Shown here in pieces: positions 51,055 to 60,937 of a stretch of 64,000 nt of DNA. This DNA comes from Fen-999 sp044220545 (GTDB taxonomy: Bacteria; Pseudomonadota; Gammaproteobacteria; Burkholderiales; Rhodocyclaceae), in NCBI GenBank assembly GCA_044220545.1, contig JBGAQX010000007.1:62001-126000 (forward strand), given 5' to 3'. Each line of letters opens with the position of its first letter. Within the stretch, counting starts at the first letter, position 1. The notes below the pieces were generated by a model, which saw nothing but the letters and a program-made list of their open reading frames with translations, searched no databases and had not been told where the DNA came from. Position numbers and translations under genes: made by a program.

Positions 51055-51951
51055 TTATTTGTTGGCGATACCTTCCAGTTTCTCGGCGCGGATCAGTTGC
51101 CCATCAAGCCCCGCCTGCTTGGCCGAGCCGCCGTAGGCGACCGACATCAGTTGCGTGTAATAGACAACCGGCATCGTGAGCTTCGTACCGTGCTTCTTGT
51201 TGATTTCCGACTGGTAGATCTCGACGTTGGCCTGGCACAGTTGGCACGGCGTCACGATCATGTTGGCGCCATTATCGTAGGCCGATTCAACGATGTCGCG
51301 AATCTGTTTCTGGGACTTCTCGGGCTCCGAAAAGGCCAGTGCGCCACCGCAGCAGGTGACCTTCTGCTCGTACTTCACCGCCTCGGCGCCCACCGTTTCG
51401 ATCATCTTGTCGAGGTAAAGCGGGTTTTCGAACGATTCACCGGCGATGCCAAAGGGCCGATTGGTCTGGCAGCCGACATAGCCGGCAATTTTCAGGCCTT
51501 CCAGCGGCTTGACCACCGGCGCCTTCATGCCTTCGAAGCCGATGTCCTCGATCAGCACCTCGGTCATGTGCCGGGCGCGCACGGTGTTCTTCAGGTTCAG
51601 GCCGGCTTCCTTGAGGGCCTCGTTGGTCTCGGCCAGCAGGCTGCTGTGCTCGGCCAGCCGCTCGTGGGTTTCCCGGCTGGCCAGCCAGCAGGCCGGGCAA
51701 CCGGAGACCATGTCCTGACCAGGCAGTTCCTTTTCGGCCAGCGCGAGGTTGCGGGCATTGATGACCAGACGCGGCAGTTCGCCACCCTCACCGTAGCCGA
51801 TCGAAGCACCGCAGCAGTTCCAGTCAGGGATCTCGTTCAACTGGATGTCGAGTTTCTGGCACATGACCTCCATCGAGGTCGGGAAGTTCGATGCCGAGGC
51901 GCCCTTTTGCGAGGAGCAGCCCGGGTAGAACGCATACTGTTTCTTGGCCAT
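51055..51951 (-). CDS. hdrB: HdrB-like subunit (CCG-domain protein)
   Basis: A 298-residue protein with two cysteine-rich CCG-type motifs: DWNCCGASIGYGEG with GCPACW downstream, and KVTCCGGALAFSEP with TPCQLCQAN. In heterodisulfide reductase these bind noncubane [4Fe-4S] clusters. Here it lies after qmoA, qmoB and hdrC, replacing the membrane subunit QmoC. It would make the complex soluble or attach it to an unknown electron acceptor. Confidence 0.93.
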   Translation of the reverse strand: MAKKQYAFYPGCSSQKGASASNFPTSMEVMCQKLDIQLNEIPDWNCCGASIGYGEGGELPRLVINARNLALAEKELPGQDMVSGCPACWLASRETHERLAEHSSLLAETNEALKEAGLNLKNTVRARHMTEVLIEDIGFEGMKAPVVKPLEGLKIAGYVGCQTNRPFGIAGESFENPLYLDKMIETVGAEAVKYEQKVTCCGGALAFSEPEKSQKQIRDIVESAYDNGANMIVTPCQLCQANVEIYQSEINKKHGTKLTMPVVYYTQLMSVAYGGSAKQAGLDGQLIRAEKLEGIANK

Positions 51952-51967
51952 TGATCAGTTTCCTCTG

Positions 51968-52588
51968 TCAGGCGAGGCCGCGGCGGCGATCTTCGATTTC
52001 GCGCGCCTTGGCGACCATCTTCTTGATGCCGCTGCTGTCTTTGCACTTGTGGCCGCCGATAATTTCCATCGGGTTGAGCCGCTTGGCCTTGACCAGGCCA
52101 AGGCCGATACCCTGCATGGCCATGGCATTCTTGATGCCCTGACCGAAGCCATCCTTGAAGTACATGGCCAGGGAGAACTTCAGCTCATTGACGCGACCGG
52201 TCTTGACCAGGTTGTCCCAGAACAGCTTGGCGATCTCGCGGGTCGGTTGGCCCTTGGGCGCCATGTCCAGTCGATGGGCATAGTTGGCCAGGCCGTGCAT
52301 GATGTGGGTGATCGGCAGCTTCCGCGGGCAACGGACGATGCAGTTGTAGCAGGAAGTACACATCCACATCGAATCCGAGGAAAGAACTTCTTCGCGCTTG
52401 CCGGCGCGAATCATCATGAAGATCTTCTGCGGCGAATGTTCCCAATGCGGGCCGAGCGGGCAGGAACCGGCGCAGACGCCGCACTGCATGCACATCTTGA
52501 CCCAGTGGCCGTCCTCGACGCGTTCCTCGACTTCCTTGAGGAAGTTGTTCTTGTAGCGCGCCACGGCTTGCGTGTTCAGATCGCTCAT
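51968..52588 (-). CDS. hdrC: HdrC-like iron-sulfur subunit
   Basis: A 206-residue protein with two [4Fe-4S] motifs: CMQCGVCAGSCPLG (about 33-46) and CTSCYNCIVRCPRK (about 77-90). It relays electrons between QmoB and HdrB. The gene order qmoA-qmoB-hdrC-hdrB has short gaps (17 bp to qmoB, 16 bp to hdrB) and one terminator at the end. Confidence 0.94.
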   Translation of the reverse strand: MSDLNTQAVARYKNNFLKEVEERVEDGHWVKMCMQCGVCAGSCPLGPHWEHSPQKIFMMIRAGKREEVLSSDSMWMCTSCYNCIVRCPRKLPITHIMHGLANYAHRLDMAPKGQPTREIAKLFWDNLVKTGRVNELKFSLAMYFKDGFGQGIKNAMAMQGIGLGLVKAKRLNPMEIIGGHKCKDSSGIKKMVAKAREIEDRRRGLA

Positions 52589-52605
52589 TTGTATTCCGCT
52601 CCTTC

Positions 52606-54849
52606 TTAGCCGAAGCCCTTCATCGGCGACGGACCCATTTCGTTGAGCTGTCCCACGTACTCGTTGATCAGCGCGGCGACGCGGGCACTATCGGTGATCG
52701 CGACTTCCTGGGTCTGCACCCGCTCCGGTTCGAGGCCAAGCTGCTTCAGCGTATCGCCGATCTTGCTCATCCGGTAGTAGGCCATCTCCGAACCCTTGAC
52801 GAAGTGGCATTGATAGTCGTCACCCTTCTTGCAACCCATCATCATCACGCCGTCGTAGCCGGAGTTCAGCGCGTCGGTGATCCAGATGGTGTTGACCGAG
52901 CCGAGACAGCGCACGGGAATGGCGCGGACGAACGCCGAGTAGGTGATGCGTTGCACGCCCGCCATGTCGAGTGCCGGATAGGCGTCGTTCTCGCAGGCGA
53001 GGATCAGGATGCGCGGCTTCTCCTCGAATTCGTCGGGGACATTGACGGCCTTGACCTGCATGCCGACGGTATCGCAGGAATAGTTCTCGAAGGAGATGAC
53101 CCGCACCGGGCAGGCGCCCATGCAGGTGCCGCACCGGCGGCAGCGTTCCTCGTTGAACAGCGGGAAGCGTTTTTCGTCCTCGTCGATGGCACCGAACGGG
53201 CATTCGACGGTACAGCGCTTGCACTGCGTACAGCCTTCCAGACGGGCTTTCGGGAACGACAAGTCCCAGGCGCGCGGATGGGCGGCGCGGCCCTTTTCCA
53301 CGTTTTCGACCGCCTGAATCGCCTTCAGGGCGGCACCCGTGGCATCTTCCTGGGCTTGCAGCATGTCCATCGGCCGCCGTACCGGGCCGGCGGCGTAGAT
53401 GCCGGTGCGGCGCGTCTCATAGGGGAAGCAGATGAAGTGGCTGTCGGCGAAGCCGTACTTGAACTGCGGCATGTCCGGGCCCTGGCGGTAGGCCAGCTTC
53501 AGTACCGAGGTGGCTTCGAGCGTCGACCGCTGTTCCTTGGCCGCCGCGTCGCCGCCTTCGGCCAGCGTATTGATGGCTGTCCATTCGTCGAGATTGACGC
53601 CCGCATTCGGCACCTGACCCGTGGCGAGCACGACCAGATCGGCTTCGGTGGACGTGGCTTCGTCGAGAATCAGGTCCTGGAATTCGACCTTGCAAGTCCC
53701 GCCGCCAGTTACCTTGCTCGCCTTGCCCTTGGTGAAAAGAACGCCCTTCTGCTGGGCGCTGCGATAGAAGTCCTCGCCCATGCCCGGGACACGCAGATCC
53801 TGATACATCACCACGGTGTCGATGTCGGGGTTGCTGTCCTTGAAATACATCGCCTGCTTGATGCTGGTGGCGCAGCAGTGGCCGGAGCAATAGGGCAGGT
53901 GGGTGCCGGTGGTGTCCCGCTGTCCGGCGCATTGCACGAAGACGACGCTCTTGACTTCCTTGCCGTCGGCACGCTTGATCGGGCTGCCCTTGGCCGCCTT
54001 GGCCAAGGCCTCAAGCCCCGCCTGGTCGACCACATTCGCCTGACCGCCGCCCAGTTCGGGCAACTTGTTGATGTCGTAGGTGCTGAAGCCGGTGGCCTGG
54101 ACGATGGCGCCGACCATTTCTTCAGTAATGGCACCGGATTCCTGGGCGACCTTGATGGCGAACCGGCCCGGCGCGCCGGCGGTTTCGGAAACCGTTGAGC
54201 TCAGGTGAACCTTGATCCGGGAGTGGCTGCCGACTTGGGCGGCCAGTTCCTCGACGCCGGTGGTCTGCGGCTCGGCGTAGGGGGCGCTGAACGGAACCCG
54301 CTTGAGAAGGTTGTTGGCAAAGCCGCCCAACTGACCGGACTTTTCGACAATCACCACTTCGTAGCCGGCGTCGGCCGCTGCCAGCGCGGCGGTCATGCCG
54401 GACATGCCACCTCCGACCACCAGGATGCGCTTGCTGGAGGACTCCTTGACGTTACCGCCGGGCAACTGCATCTTCTTGACCTCGGCACAGCCCATGCGAA
54501 CGTAGTCTTCGGCCATTTCCTGGCGGACTTCGTCGTGGTCGGAGCCTTCGGCCACCACCCAGATCACGCCTTCGCGCAGGTTGGCGCGCGACATGGCGAC
54601 GGTTGGGAAATTGAACGCCTCAGTCTTGGCGCGCCGCGAGCAGGCGGCGACGCAGAGATGGGTGACCCCGTCGTTGGCGATGTCGTCGCGGATCATTTGC
54701 ACGCCTTCGGCGTTGCACAGGAAGGGGTGGCTCTTGACCAGCGCCATCTTGCCTTCCTTCTGGGCGACCTTTTCCAGGGCGGCGACATCGAGCGCGTCGC
54801 CGATGCCGCAGCCCGAACACACATACGCGGCGTATTTAATGTCGGCCAT
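52606..54849 (-). CDS. qmoB: QmoB, HdrA-like flavoprotein with MvhD-like C-terminus
   Basis: A 747-residue protein. The N-terminus holds VCSGCGIGDALDV. An FAD domain (ILVVGGGMSGMTAALAAADAGY, about 145-166) follows, then two [4Fe-4S] motifs (CTQCKRCTVECP and CRRCGTCMGACP, about 545-600) and a C-terminal MvhD-type domain with MGCKKGDDYQCHFVKG. It exchanges electrons with AprBA and HdrC. Its ATG overlaps the qmoA stop by one base. Confidence 0.95.
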   Translation of the reverse strand: MADIKYAAYVCSGCGIGDALDVAALEKVAQKEGKMALVKSHPFLCNAEGVQMIRDDIANDGVTHLCVAACSRRAKTEAFNFPTVAMSRANLREGVIWVVAEGSDHDEVRQEMAEDYVRMGCAEVKKMQLPGGNVKESSSKRILVVGGGMSGMTAALAAADAGYEVVIVEKSGQLGGFANNLLKRVPFSAPYAEPQTTGVEELAAQVGSHSRIKVHLSSTVSETAGAPGRFAIKVAQESGAITEEMVGAIVQATGFSTYDINKLPELGGGQANVVDQAGLEALAKAAKGSPIKRADGKEVKSVVFVQCAGQRDTTGTHLPYCSGHCCATSIKQAMYFKDSNPDIDTVVMYQDLRVPGMGEDFYRSAQQKGVLFTKGKASKVTGGGTCKVEFQDLILDEATSTEADLVVLATGQVPNAGVNLDEWTAINTLAEGGDAAAKEQRSTLEATSVLKLAYRQGPDMPQFKYGFADSHFICFPYETRRTGIYAAGPVRRPMDMLQAQEDATGAALKAIQAVENVEKGRAAHPRAWDLSFPKARLEGCTQCKRCTVECPFGAIDEDEKRFPLFNEERCRRCGTCMGACPVRVISFENYSCDTVGMQVKAVNVPDEFEEKPRILILACENDAYPALDMAGVQRITYSAFVRAIPVRCLGSVNTIWITDALNSGYDGVMMMGCKKGDDYQCHFVKGSEMAYYRMSKIGDTLKQLGLEPERVQTQEVAITDSARVAALINEYVGQLNEMGPSPMKGFG

Positions 54850-56135
54850 TACACGGCCTCCGTCGAAGCAGATTTGTGGATCACTTGAATTGCCTTGAGA
54901 CTGGCCGCTGTGGCGCTCTGCACCGAGCGGTTCACGTCCAGCGGGCTGGAAGCGGCGCCGGCGCCGAACATGCCGCCATCCTTCGAGCCTTCGATGAAGT
55001 TGGAGGAATCCTGGATGATGTCGGCGGGCAGCTTGACGCCGGTGACCTCGGGCTCCATGCCAACGGCCAGCACAACCAGATCGTGCTCGGTGGCGTAACG
55101 GTGGTAGCCCTCGGTATCGACGCCGTGGAGCACCGGGTTGGCGTTCTCCTGGTTTTCGGCGATGCGTGCGACCTTGGACTTGACGAAGCTGACGGTCGTG
55201 TCCTTCTGGACGTTCTGGTAGAAGTCCTCGAAACGATCAATGGCGCGGATGTCAATGTAGTACACCGTCGACTTGCCGGCATCGCCATAGGCTTCACGCA
55301 CATACTGCGTTTGTTTCAAGGTCGCCATGCAGCAGATGCGTGAGCAGTGGCGCAGGTAATTTTCGTCACGCGAGCCGGCGCACTGGATGAAGGCAATGTT
55401 CCTGGCTTCCTTGCCGTCGGAGGGGCGCAGGATCTTGCCGCCAGTCGGACCCCGGGGGTCGGCCAGTCGCTCGAACTCGACGCTGGTGACGACGTTGGCA
55501 TAGCGGTCATAGCCGTAGGGCTGAATCTTGTTGGCGTCGAAGGGACGCCAGCCAGTGGCCCAGACGACGGCGCCGACGCTGATCTGAACGGTCTCTTCCT
55601 TCATTCCCAGGTCGATGGCGTCATACTTGCAGGCGGCCTTGGCGGCGTCTCCGTCGGGTTTGCCGACGATGGATGCGTCGATGACGAAGCGCTGCGGATA
55701 GGCCATGGCGTGCGGCAGGTAGGCTGCCTTCACCTTGCCTAGGCCGTAGTTGAAGGTGTCCGCCACTTCGCTGGTAACCGCCTTGCCGCAGTCGCCGCAC
55801 GCCGTGCAGTTCTCGTTGACATAGCGTGGCGCGACCTTGAGCGTGACGGTGTAGTTGCCACGCTGACCGGCAACGGCGGTGACCTCGGTCATGGTCATCA
55901 CACGCACGTTCGGATTGCCCTTGACGCGCTTCAGGTTGATCTCCATCCCGCAGGTTGGATGGCACATCTTGGGGAAATAGCGATAGAGCTGGGCGGTGCG
56001 ACCACCGAGTGTCGGGGTCTTTTCTACCAGAATGACCTGCTTGCCGCACTCGGCGGCTTCCAGGGCTGCGGTCATGCCGCTGATACCGCCGCCCACGACC
56101 AGGATGGTCTGGTTGGTTGCGATTGAAGCCGTCAC
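54849..56135 (-). CDS. qmoA: QmoA, HdrA-like flavoprotein
   Basis: A 428-residue protein with a GTG start (56135); GGAGG lies about 7 bp upstream. The FAD site ILVVGGGISGMTAALEAAECG is at about 11-31, the cluster motif CTACGDC at about 111-117, and a C-terminal active-site-like region (AGAASSPLDVNRSVQSA). It forms the core of the electron complex serving AprBA in both sulfate reducers and oxidisers. An FNR-like box precedes the operon. Confidence 0.95.
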   Translation of the reverse strand: MTASIATNQTILVVGGGISGMTAALEAAECGKQVILVEKTPTLGGRTAQLYRYFPKMCHPTCGMEINLKRVKGNPNVRVMTMTEVTAVAGQRGNYTVTLKVAPRYVNENCTACGDCGKAVTSEVADTFNYGLGKVKAAYLPHAMAYPQRFVIDASIVGKPDGDAAKAACKYDAIDLGMKEETVQISVGAVVWATGWRPFDANKIQPYGYDRYANVVTSVEFERLADPRGPTGGKILRPSDGKEARNIAFIQCAGSRDENYLRHCSRICCMATLKQTQYVREAYGDAGKSTVYYIDIRAIDRFEDFYQNVQKDTTVSFVKSKVARIAENQENANPVLHGVDTEGYHRYATEHDLVVLAVGMEPEVTGVKLPADIIQDSSNFIEGSKDGGMFGAGAASSPLDVNRSVQSATAASLKAIQVIHKSASTEAV

Positions 56136-56175
56136 ATCAAGCCTCCGGGAAAGAGTGTTCGGACGAACGGCCGCG

Positions 56176-56218
56176 ATTCTACCTTGGCCGTGTAAGCGCT
56201 AGTCTTGCGAAATATCAA
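56176..56218 (-). promoter_or_regulatory. Promoter of qmoAB-hdrCB with FNR-like box
   Basis: Minus strand: TTGAT-ATTT-CGCAA (56218-56205), with one perfect and one partial (3/5) half-site, and TAGAAT (56181-56176) as -10. The box centre is 41-43 bp before the expected start of transcription, the class II FNR position; no good -35 is present, as expected for an activated promoter. Confidence 0.6.
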
Positions 56219-56286
56219 ACCGGTCGGAAAAATCTTTCTATTTGGAAATAGACACAGAGAATGCGGAGCGGCATCGCCGCTCGGCA

Positions 56287-56802
56287 TCACGGCGGTGTCG
56301 GTCGAACTTCGAAGCGCATGGCTTCCAGATCACCGAATATCCAGGTGGCCGCTGGCGCGCCGAGTCCGGCCACCGTGCCCGGGTTGACGAGCCAGGTCCG
56401 CCCCCCTTTGACATTGTCCTGTTGCCGTACCTCGGGCATATGGCTGTGGCCGCAGCAGACCAGGTCATAGTCGCCGGTGCACGCCATGGCGTGGGCATAG
56501 TGAGGGTAATGGGTGACGAACACGCGCCGATGACCGAGCGTGATCATGGCGTCCTGGCCATGGTAGTTCAGCAAGCCGTCGGAATGCCAGGCCATGCGCG
56601 AGATGGCCACCGGGTCGCCCTGGTTGTTGCCATGAACCACGTGCAGCGGCACGCCGAGTTTGAGCGACGCCTTGAGGGTGTTGCCGCCGATGATGTCGCC
56701 GCAGTGAATCACCGCCTGGGCGCCCTCCGCGACAGCGGTGTCAATGGCCTTGGCCAGCATGGGGCCACGGTCGTGACTGTCGGAAACAATGCAGATTTTC
56801 AC
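56287..56802 (-). CDS. YfcE/MJ0936-type metallophosphoesterase
   Basis: A 171-residue protein with the calcineurin-like motifs KICIVSDSHDRG, VIHCGDIIGG, VHGNNQGD and CGHSHMPEV. Members hydrolyse phosphodiesters with Mn ions, and physiological substrates are mostly unknown. It overlaps nothing and is separated from qmoA by 151 bp holding the qmo promoter; the upstream neighbour is a small unknown gene 11 bp away, probably co-transcribed. Confidence 0.88.
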   Translation of the reverse strand: MKICIVSDSHDRGPMLAKAIDTAVAEGAQAVIHCGDIIGGNTLKASLKLGVPLHVVHGNNQGDPVAISRMAWHSDGLLNYHGQDAMITLGHRRVFVTHYPHYAHAMACTGDYDLVCCGHSHMPEVRQQDNVKGGRTWLVNPGTVAGLGAPAATWIFGDLEAMRFEVRPTPP

Positions 56803-56813
56803 GGCGATGGCCG

Positions 56814-57230
56814 TCAGAGAATGATCGGCGCGAATGGGTCCTCGCCGTCGTTGGCCTGTTCGAAGTCAACAGCGGTCATGCCGCTGCGTACGCCCCGCAT
56901 CTGCCGTTCATGGTCGGACTGCACTTGCAGCAGGGTGATCACGCAGTCGCCCAGTTCGTCGAATTCGTCCTTGCCGACGCCGAACTGCTCCGCTTCCGAA
57001 TAATAGAACTGGGCGCGGAACCGTTTGTCGGCGACTTTGAAGACAACGAAGTTGGCGCCGCGCTCTTCCCAGTAAAGGGTCGGGCAAGTCGAGAAATCAT
57101 CGGAGAGGGGATCGAGTTGCAGTTCCGCATCGGCGGACTGGACGGGGACTTGCTTGCCGTAACGCTCCAGCAGGGTCTGGCTGACCAGTCGGTGTTCGCT
57201 GTCGGTGAAGTCGGGTATGGGGTTGGTCAT
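56814..57230 (-). CDS. Hypothetical protein next to the phosphoesterase gene
   Basis: A 138-residue, acidic soluble protein with no signal peptide or membrane segment and no motif that I recognise. It contains two cysteines (DFSTCPTLYWEERG and ELGDCVITLL) and an aromatic-rich strand region (FVVFKVADKRFRAQFYYSEAEQF). It lies between soeA (divergent) and the phosphoesterase, 11 bp apart from the latter. The ORF has codon use like its neighbours and is probably real. Confidence 0.7.
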   Translation of the reverse strand: MTNPIPDFTDSEHRLVSQTLLERYGKQVPVQSADAELQLDPLSDDFSTCPTLYWEERGANFVVFKVADKRFRAQFYYSEAEQFGVGKDEFDELGDCVITLLQVQSDHERQMRGVRSGMTAVDFEQANDGEDPFAPIIL

Positions 57231-57333
57231 GGCGCTCTCGGGTTTATTCGTGGATAAGCAATTTTCGCTGTGTGAACCGGGTCAAGTTTGCCACAATATC
57301 GGCGTTTGCTAATTTACCTTTGGCCCCGACTCC

Positions 57334-60198
57334 ATGTCCACGGCGGTTCAGGAAATCAAGAAGACCACTTGCTACATGTGCGCCTGCCGCTGCGGGATTC
57401 GCGTTCACTTGCGCGACGGCGAAGTGCGCTACATCGACGGCAATCCTGACCATCCCCTGAACAAGGGCGTCATCTGCGCCAAGGGCAGTTCCGGAATTAT
57501 GAAGCAGTATTCGCCGGCGCGCCTGACCCGGCCGCTGCGTCGCAAGGCCGGTGCGGAGCGCGGCAGCGGGCAGTTCGAGGCGATCTCGTGGGAGGAGGCG
57601 TTTGCCACGCTCGCGGAACGGCTTGGCAGGATTCGCGCGACCGATCCGAAGAGGTTTGCGCTGTTCACCGGCCGCGACCAGATGCAGGCGCTGACCGGTT
57701 TGTTCGCGCGCCAGTTCGGTACGCCCAACTACGCCGCCCACGGTGGCTTGTGCTCGGTCAACATGGCCGCGGGCATGATCTACACCATCGGTGGCTCGTT
57801 CTGGGAATTCGGCGGCCCGGACCTGGATCGCGCCAAGCTGTTCGTAATGATCGGCACCGCCGAGGATCACCATTCCAACCCCCTGAAGATCGCCCTCGCC
57901 AAGTTCAAGCGCGACGGTGGCCGGTTCGTCTCGATCAATCCGGTGCGCACCGGCTACTCGGCCATCGCCGACGAATGGGTGCCGATCCGGCCGGGCACCG
58001 ACGGGGCGCTGCTGCTGGCTTTCCTGCATGAGATCGTCGCCAAGGGGCTGTACGACCGGGACTTCCTGGTCAGATACACCAACGCTGGCCAACTGGTCGA
58101 CGCCGACGAGAAGAGCGACGAATTCGGCATGTTCCTGCGCACCGAGGTGCCGGCCGAAGAGGCTTGCTACGACCCGCAGAACAAGCTGTGGTGGGATCGC
58201 AACACCGACCGGGCGGTGGTGACGCACAAGGCGGGCGCCGATCCTTTCCTGTTCGGTGAGTTCAAGCTGAACGGCAAGCCGGTCAAACCGGCCTTCCAAT
58301 TGCTGCAGGAACGCGTGGCCGAATACACGCCGGAATGGGCGGAAGGTGTCACCGGCGTGCCGGCCGACACCATTCGCCGCCTGGCCTATGAAATGGGCGT
58401 CACCGCCCGCGACCAGCGCATCGAACTGCCCATTGCCTGGACGGATTCCTGGGGTGTCGAGCACGATACGGTTACCGGCAACCCCGTTGCCTTTCATGCC
58501 ATGCGCGGGCTGGCCGCGCACTCGAACGGTTTCCAGAGCATTCGCGCGCTAGCCATTCTGATGTCGCTGCTCGGCACCATCGATCGCCCCGGCGGCTTTC
58601 GCCACAAGGTTCCGTTCCCGCGTCCGATTCCGCCGTGCGCACGAACACCCAATCGGCCCGATGCGGTACAACCGAACCGGCCGCTTGAAGGCATGGCCCT
58701 CGGTTGGCCGTCCGACCCGGACGACTTGTTTGTCGATGAAGCGGGCAATCCGGTCCGCCTGGACAAGGGCTTTTCCTGGGAGTACCCGCTGTCCGTGCAT
58801 GGCCTGATGCACAACGCCATCACCAATGCCTGGCGCGGCGACCCCTACAAGATCGACACCTTGCTGATCTTCATGGCCAACATGGCATGGAACTCGACCA
58901 TGAACACGGTCGAGGTACGCAAGATGCTCAACGACAAGGACCCGGACAGTGAGAGCGGCGACTACAAGATTCCGTTCATCGTTGTCGCCGATGCCTTCCA
59001 GTCCGAGATGACCGCCTTTGCCGACCTGGTGCTGCCCGATACCACTTACCTGGAGCGCCACGATGTGATGTCGATTCTCGATCGGCCGATTTCGGAGTTC
59101 GATGGCCCGGTCGATGCCGTCCGCATTCCCGTGGTGCCGCCGATGGGCGAGTGCAAGCCGTTTCAGGAGGTGCTGATCGAGCTGGGCTCGCGCTTGAAGC
59201 TGCCAGCGTTCGTCGCCAAGGACGGTACTCGCAAGTATCGCGACTATCCTAACTTCATCGTCAATTACGAAACGGAGCCCGGCTCGGGCATCGGCTTCTT
59301 GGCTGGCTGGCGCGGCAAGGGCGGCGAGAAGCATCTGCGCGGCGAGCCGAATCCGAACCAGTGGGAGATGTACGCCAAGAACAATTGTGTCTTCCACCAC
59401 GAACTGCCCAAGAGCTACCAGTACATGCGCAACTGGAACCAGGGGTACCTGGAATGGAGCCAGCGCAATCGTATTACCCGCTATGCCGAGCCGATCCTGA
59501 TCCACATCTATTCGGAGGTCTTGCAGAAGTTCCGTGCCGCCGCTCAAGGCAAGGGCTTTACGCGCAAGCCGCCCGCGCATCTGGCCAAGCGCATCGAGAC
59601 CTATTTCGACCCGCTGCCCTTCTACTACGACACCCTCGAAGGCCAGGCCACCGACAAGCACAAGTACCCCCTGGCGGCGATCACGCAGCGGCCGATGGCC
59701 ATGTATCACTCATGGGACTCGCAGAATGCCTGGCTGCGGCAGATACACGCCCACAACCTGCTCTACGTGAATACGCACACGGCGCGGGTCGCCGGCATCG
59801 CCGACGAGGACTGGATCTGGGTCGAGAGCCAGTGGGGCAAGGTACGCTGCATGGCCAAGCATTCCGAGGCCGTCGAGCCGGGCACGGTGTGGACCTGGAA
59901 TGCCATCGGCAAGGCCGCGGGCGCCTGGAACCTGACGCCGGATGCCAACGAATCCCAGCGCGGCTTTCTGCTCAATCACCTGATCTCGGAGGAGCTTCCG
60001 GGCGTGGCCGGGCCCCTATCGAACTCCGATCCGATCACCGGTCAGGCGGCCTGGTACGACGTGCGGGTGCGCATCTACAAGGCCGATGCGGGCGAGCCGG
60101 ACCGGACCTCGCCCCAGTTCGAGCCGCTGAGCCCTTATCCGGGGCAGCCGGAACGCAAGTCGGTGTGGAACTTCTTTGCCGGGCGCAACAAGAAATGA
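57334..60198 (+). CDS. soeA: Cytoplasmic sulfite dehydrogenase molybdoprotein
   Basis: A 954-residue member of the CISM molybdoenzymes. The N-terminal cluster motif has C13, C16, C20 and C48 (CYMCACRC). No Tat signal precedes it, so the enzyme is cytoplasmic, as for SoeA and unlike PhsA or PsrA. The molybdopterin-binding domains fill the rest, ending with a C-terminal domain near 830-950. With the FeS and DmsC-like subunits it oxidises sulfite to sulfate and passes electrons to quinone. A sulfur or polysulfide reductase role is less likely because of the missing signal. Confidence 0.9.
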   Translation: MSTAVQEIKKTTCYMCACRCGIRVHLRDGEVRYIDGNPDHPLNKGVICAKGSSGIMKQYSPARLTRPLRRKAGAERGSGQFEAISWEEAFATLAERLGRIRATDPKRFALFTGRDQMQALTGLFARQFGTPNYAAHGGLCSVNMAAGMIYTIGGSFWEFGGPDLDRAKLFVMIGTAEDHHSNPLKIALAKFKRDGGRFVSINPVRTGYSAIADEWVPIRPGTDGALLLAFLHEIVAKGLYDRDFLVRYTNAGQLVDADEKSDEFGMFLRTEVPAEEACYDPQNKLWWDRNTDRAVVTHKAGADPFLFGEFKLNGKPVKPAFQLLQERVAEYTPEWAEGVTGVPADTIRRLAYEMGVTARDQRIELPIAWTDSWGVEHDTVTGNPVAFHAMRGLAAHSNGFQSIRALAILMSLLGTIDRPGGFRHKVPFPRPIPPCARTPNRPDAVQPNRPLEGMALGWPSDPDDLFVDEAGNPVRLDKGFSWEYPLSVHGLMHNAITNAWRGDPYKIDTLLIFMANMAWNSTMNTVEVRKMLNDKDPDSESGDYKIPFIVVADAFQSEMTAFADLVLPDTTYLERHDVMSILDRPISEFDGPVDAVRIPVVPPMGECKPFQEVLIELGSRLKLPAFVAKDGTRKYRDYPNFIVNYETEPGSGIGFLAGWRGKGGEKHLRGEPNPNQWEMYAKNNCVFHHELPKSYQYMRNWNQGYLEWSQRNRITRYAEPILIHIYSEVLQKFRAAAQGKGFTRKPPAHLAKRIETYFDPLPFYYDTLEGQATDKHKYPLAAITQRPMAMYHSWDSQNAWLRQIHAHNLLYVNTHTARVAGIADEDWIWVESQWGKVRCMAKHSEAVEPGTVWTWNAIGKAAGAWNLTPDANESQRGFLLNHLISEELPGVAGPLSNSDPITGQAAWYDVRVRIYKADAGEPDRTSPQFEPLSPYPGQPERKSVWNFFAGRNKK

Positions 60199-60926
60199 CG
60201 CAACTCGCCCTCGTCATCGATTTGAACGTCTGCGTGGGCTGCCATGCCTGCGTCACCAACTGCAAGGAATGGAATACGTCCGGTCCGGCCGGACCGTTGG
60301 TCGACCAGAATCCCTACGGCAAGGATCCGACCGGCACCTTCTTCAACCGCGTACAGACCTTCGAAGTCGGCGAGTTTCCCAACACCGAAACCGTCCATTT
60401 CCCGAAGTCCTGCCTGCATTGCGAAGACCCGCCCTGTGTGCCGGTCTGCCCAACCGGGGCCTCCTACAAGCGCAAGGAGGACGGCATCGTCCTGGTCGAC
60501 TACGACAAGTGCATCGGTTGCAAGTATTGCTCCTGGGCTTGTCCCTACGGCGCGCGGGAAATCGACGAGCAGCAGAAGGTGATGAAGAAGTGCACGTTGT
60601 GTGTCGATCGAATCTACGACAAGACGATGACCGAGGAAGAGCGCCGACCGGCCTGCGTGCGCGCCTGCCCGACCAGCGCGCGCCTGTTCGGCGACATCCA
60701 CGATCCCGAATCCGAAGTATCGCGGGCCATTCGCGAGGCGGGGGGCTACCAGCTAATGCCGGAATGGGGCACCAGTCCCGCCAACCACTACCTGCCGCGC
60801 CGCAAGATCAAGCTGCGCATTCGCCACGACGAAATCGAACGCGCCGACAATCCGCTCAAGGTCGATGGCCTGTTGCCCAAGCCGGACCGCGCCGAGCCGT
60901 CGCTGGACGACGTTACTTCCTGGTAA
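60195..60926 (+). CDS. soeB: Sulfite dehydrogenase iron-sulfur subunit
   Basis: A 243-residue protein overlapping soeA by four bases (ATGA). Four [4Fe-4S] clusters are indicated by CVGCHACVTNCK, CLHCEDPPCVPVCPTG, CIGCKYCSWACPYG and CTLC...CVRACPTSA. It transfers electrons from SoeA to the quinone-binding membrane subunit. Confidence 0.95.
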   Translation: MTQLALVIDLNVCVGCHACVTNCKEWNTSGPAGPLVDQNPYGKDPTGTFFNRVQTFEVGEFPNTETVHFPKSCLHCEDPPCVPVCPTGASYKRKEDGIVLVDYDKCIGCKYCSWACPYGAREIDEQQKVMKKCTLCVDRIYDKTMTEEERRPACVRACPTSARLFGDIHDPESEVSRAIREAGGYQLMPEWGTSPANHYLPRRKIKLRIRHDEIERADNPLKVDGLLPKPDRAEPSLDDVTSW

Positions 60927-60937
60927 GGGCAACAACG

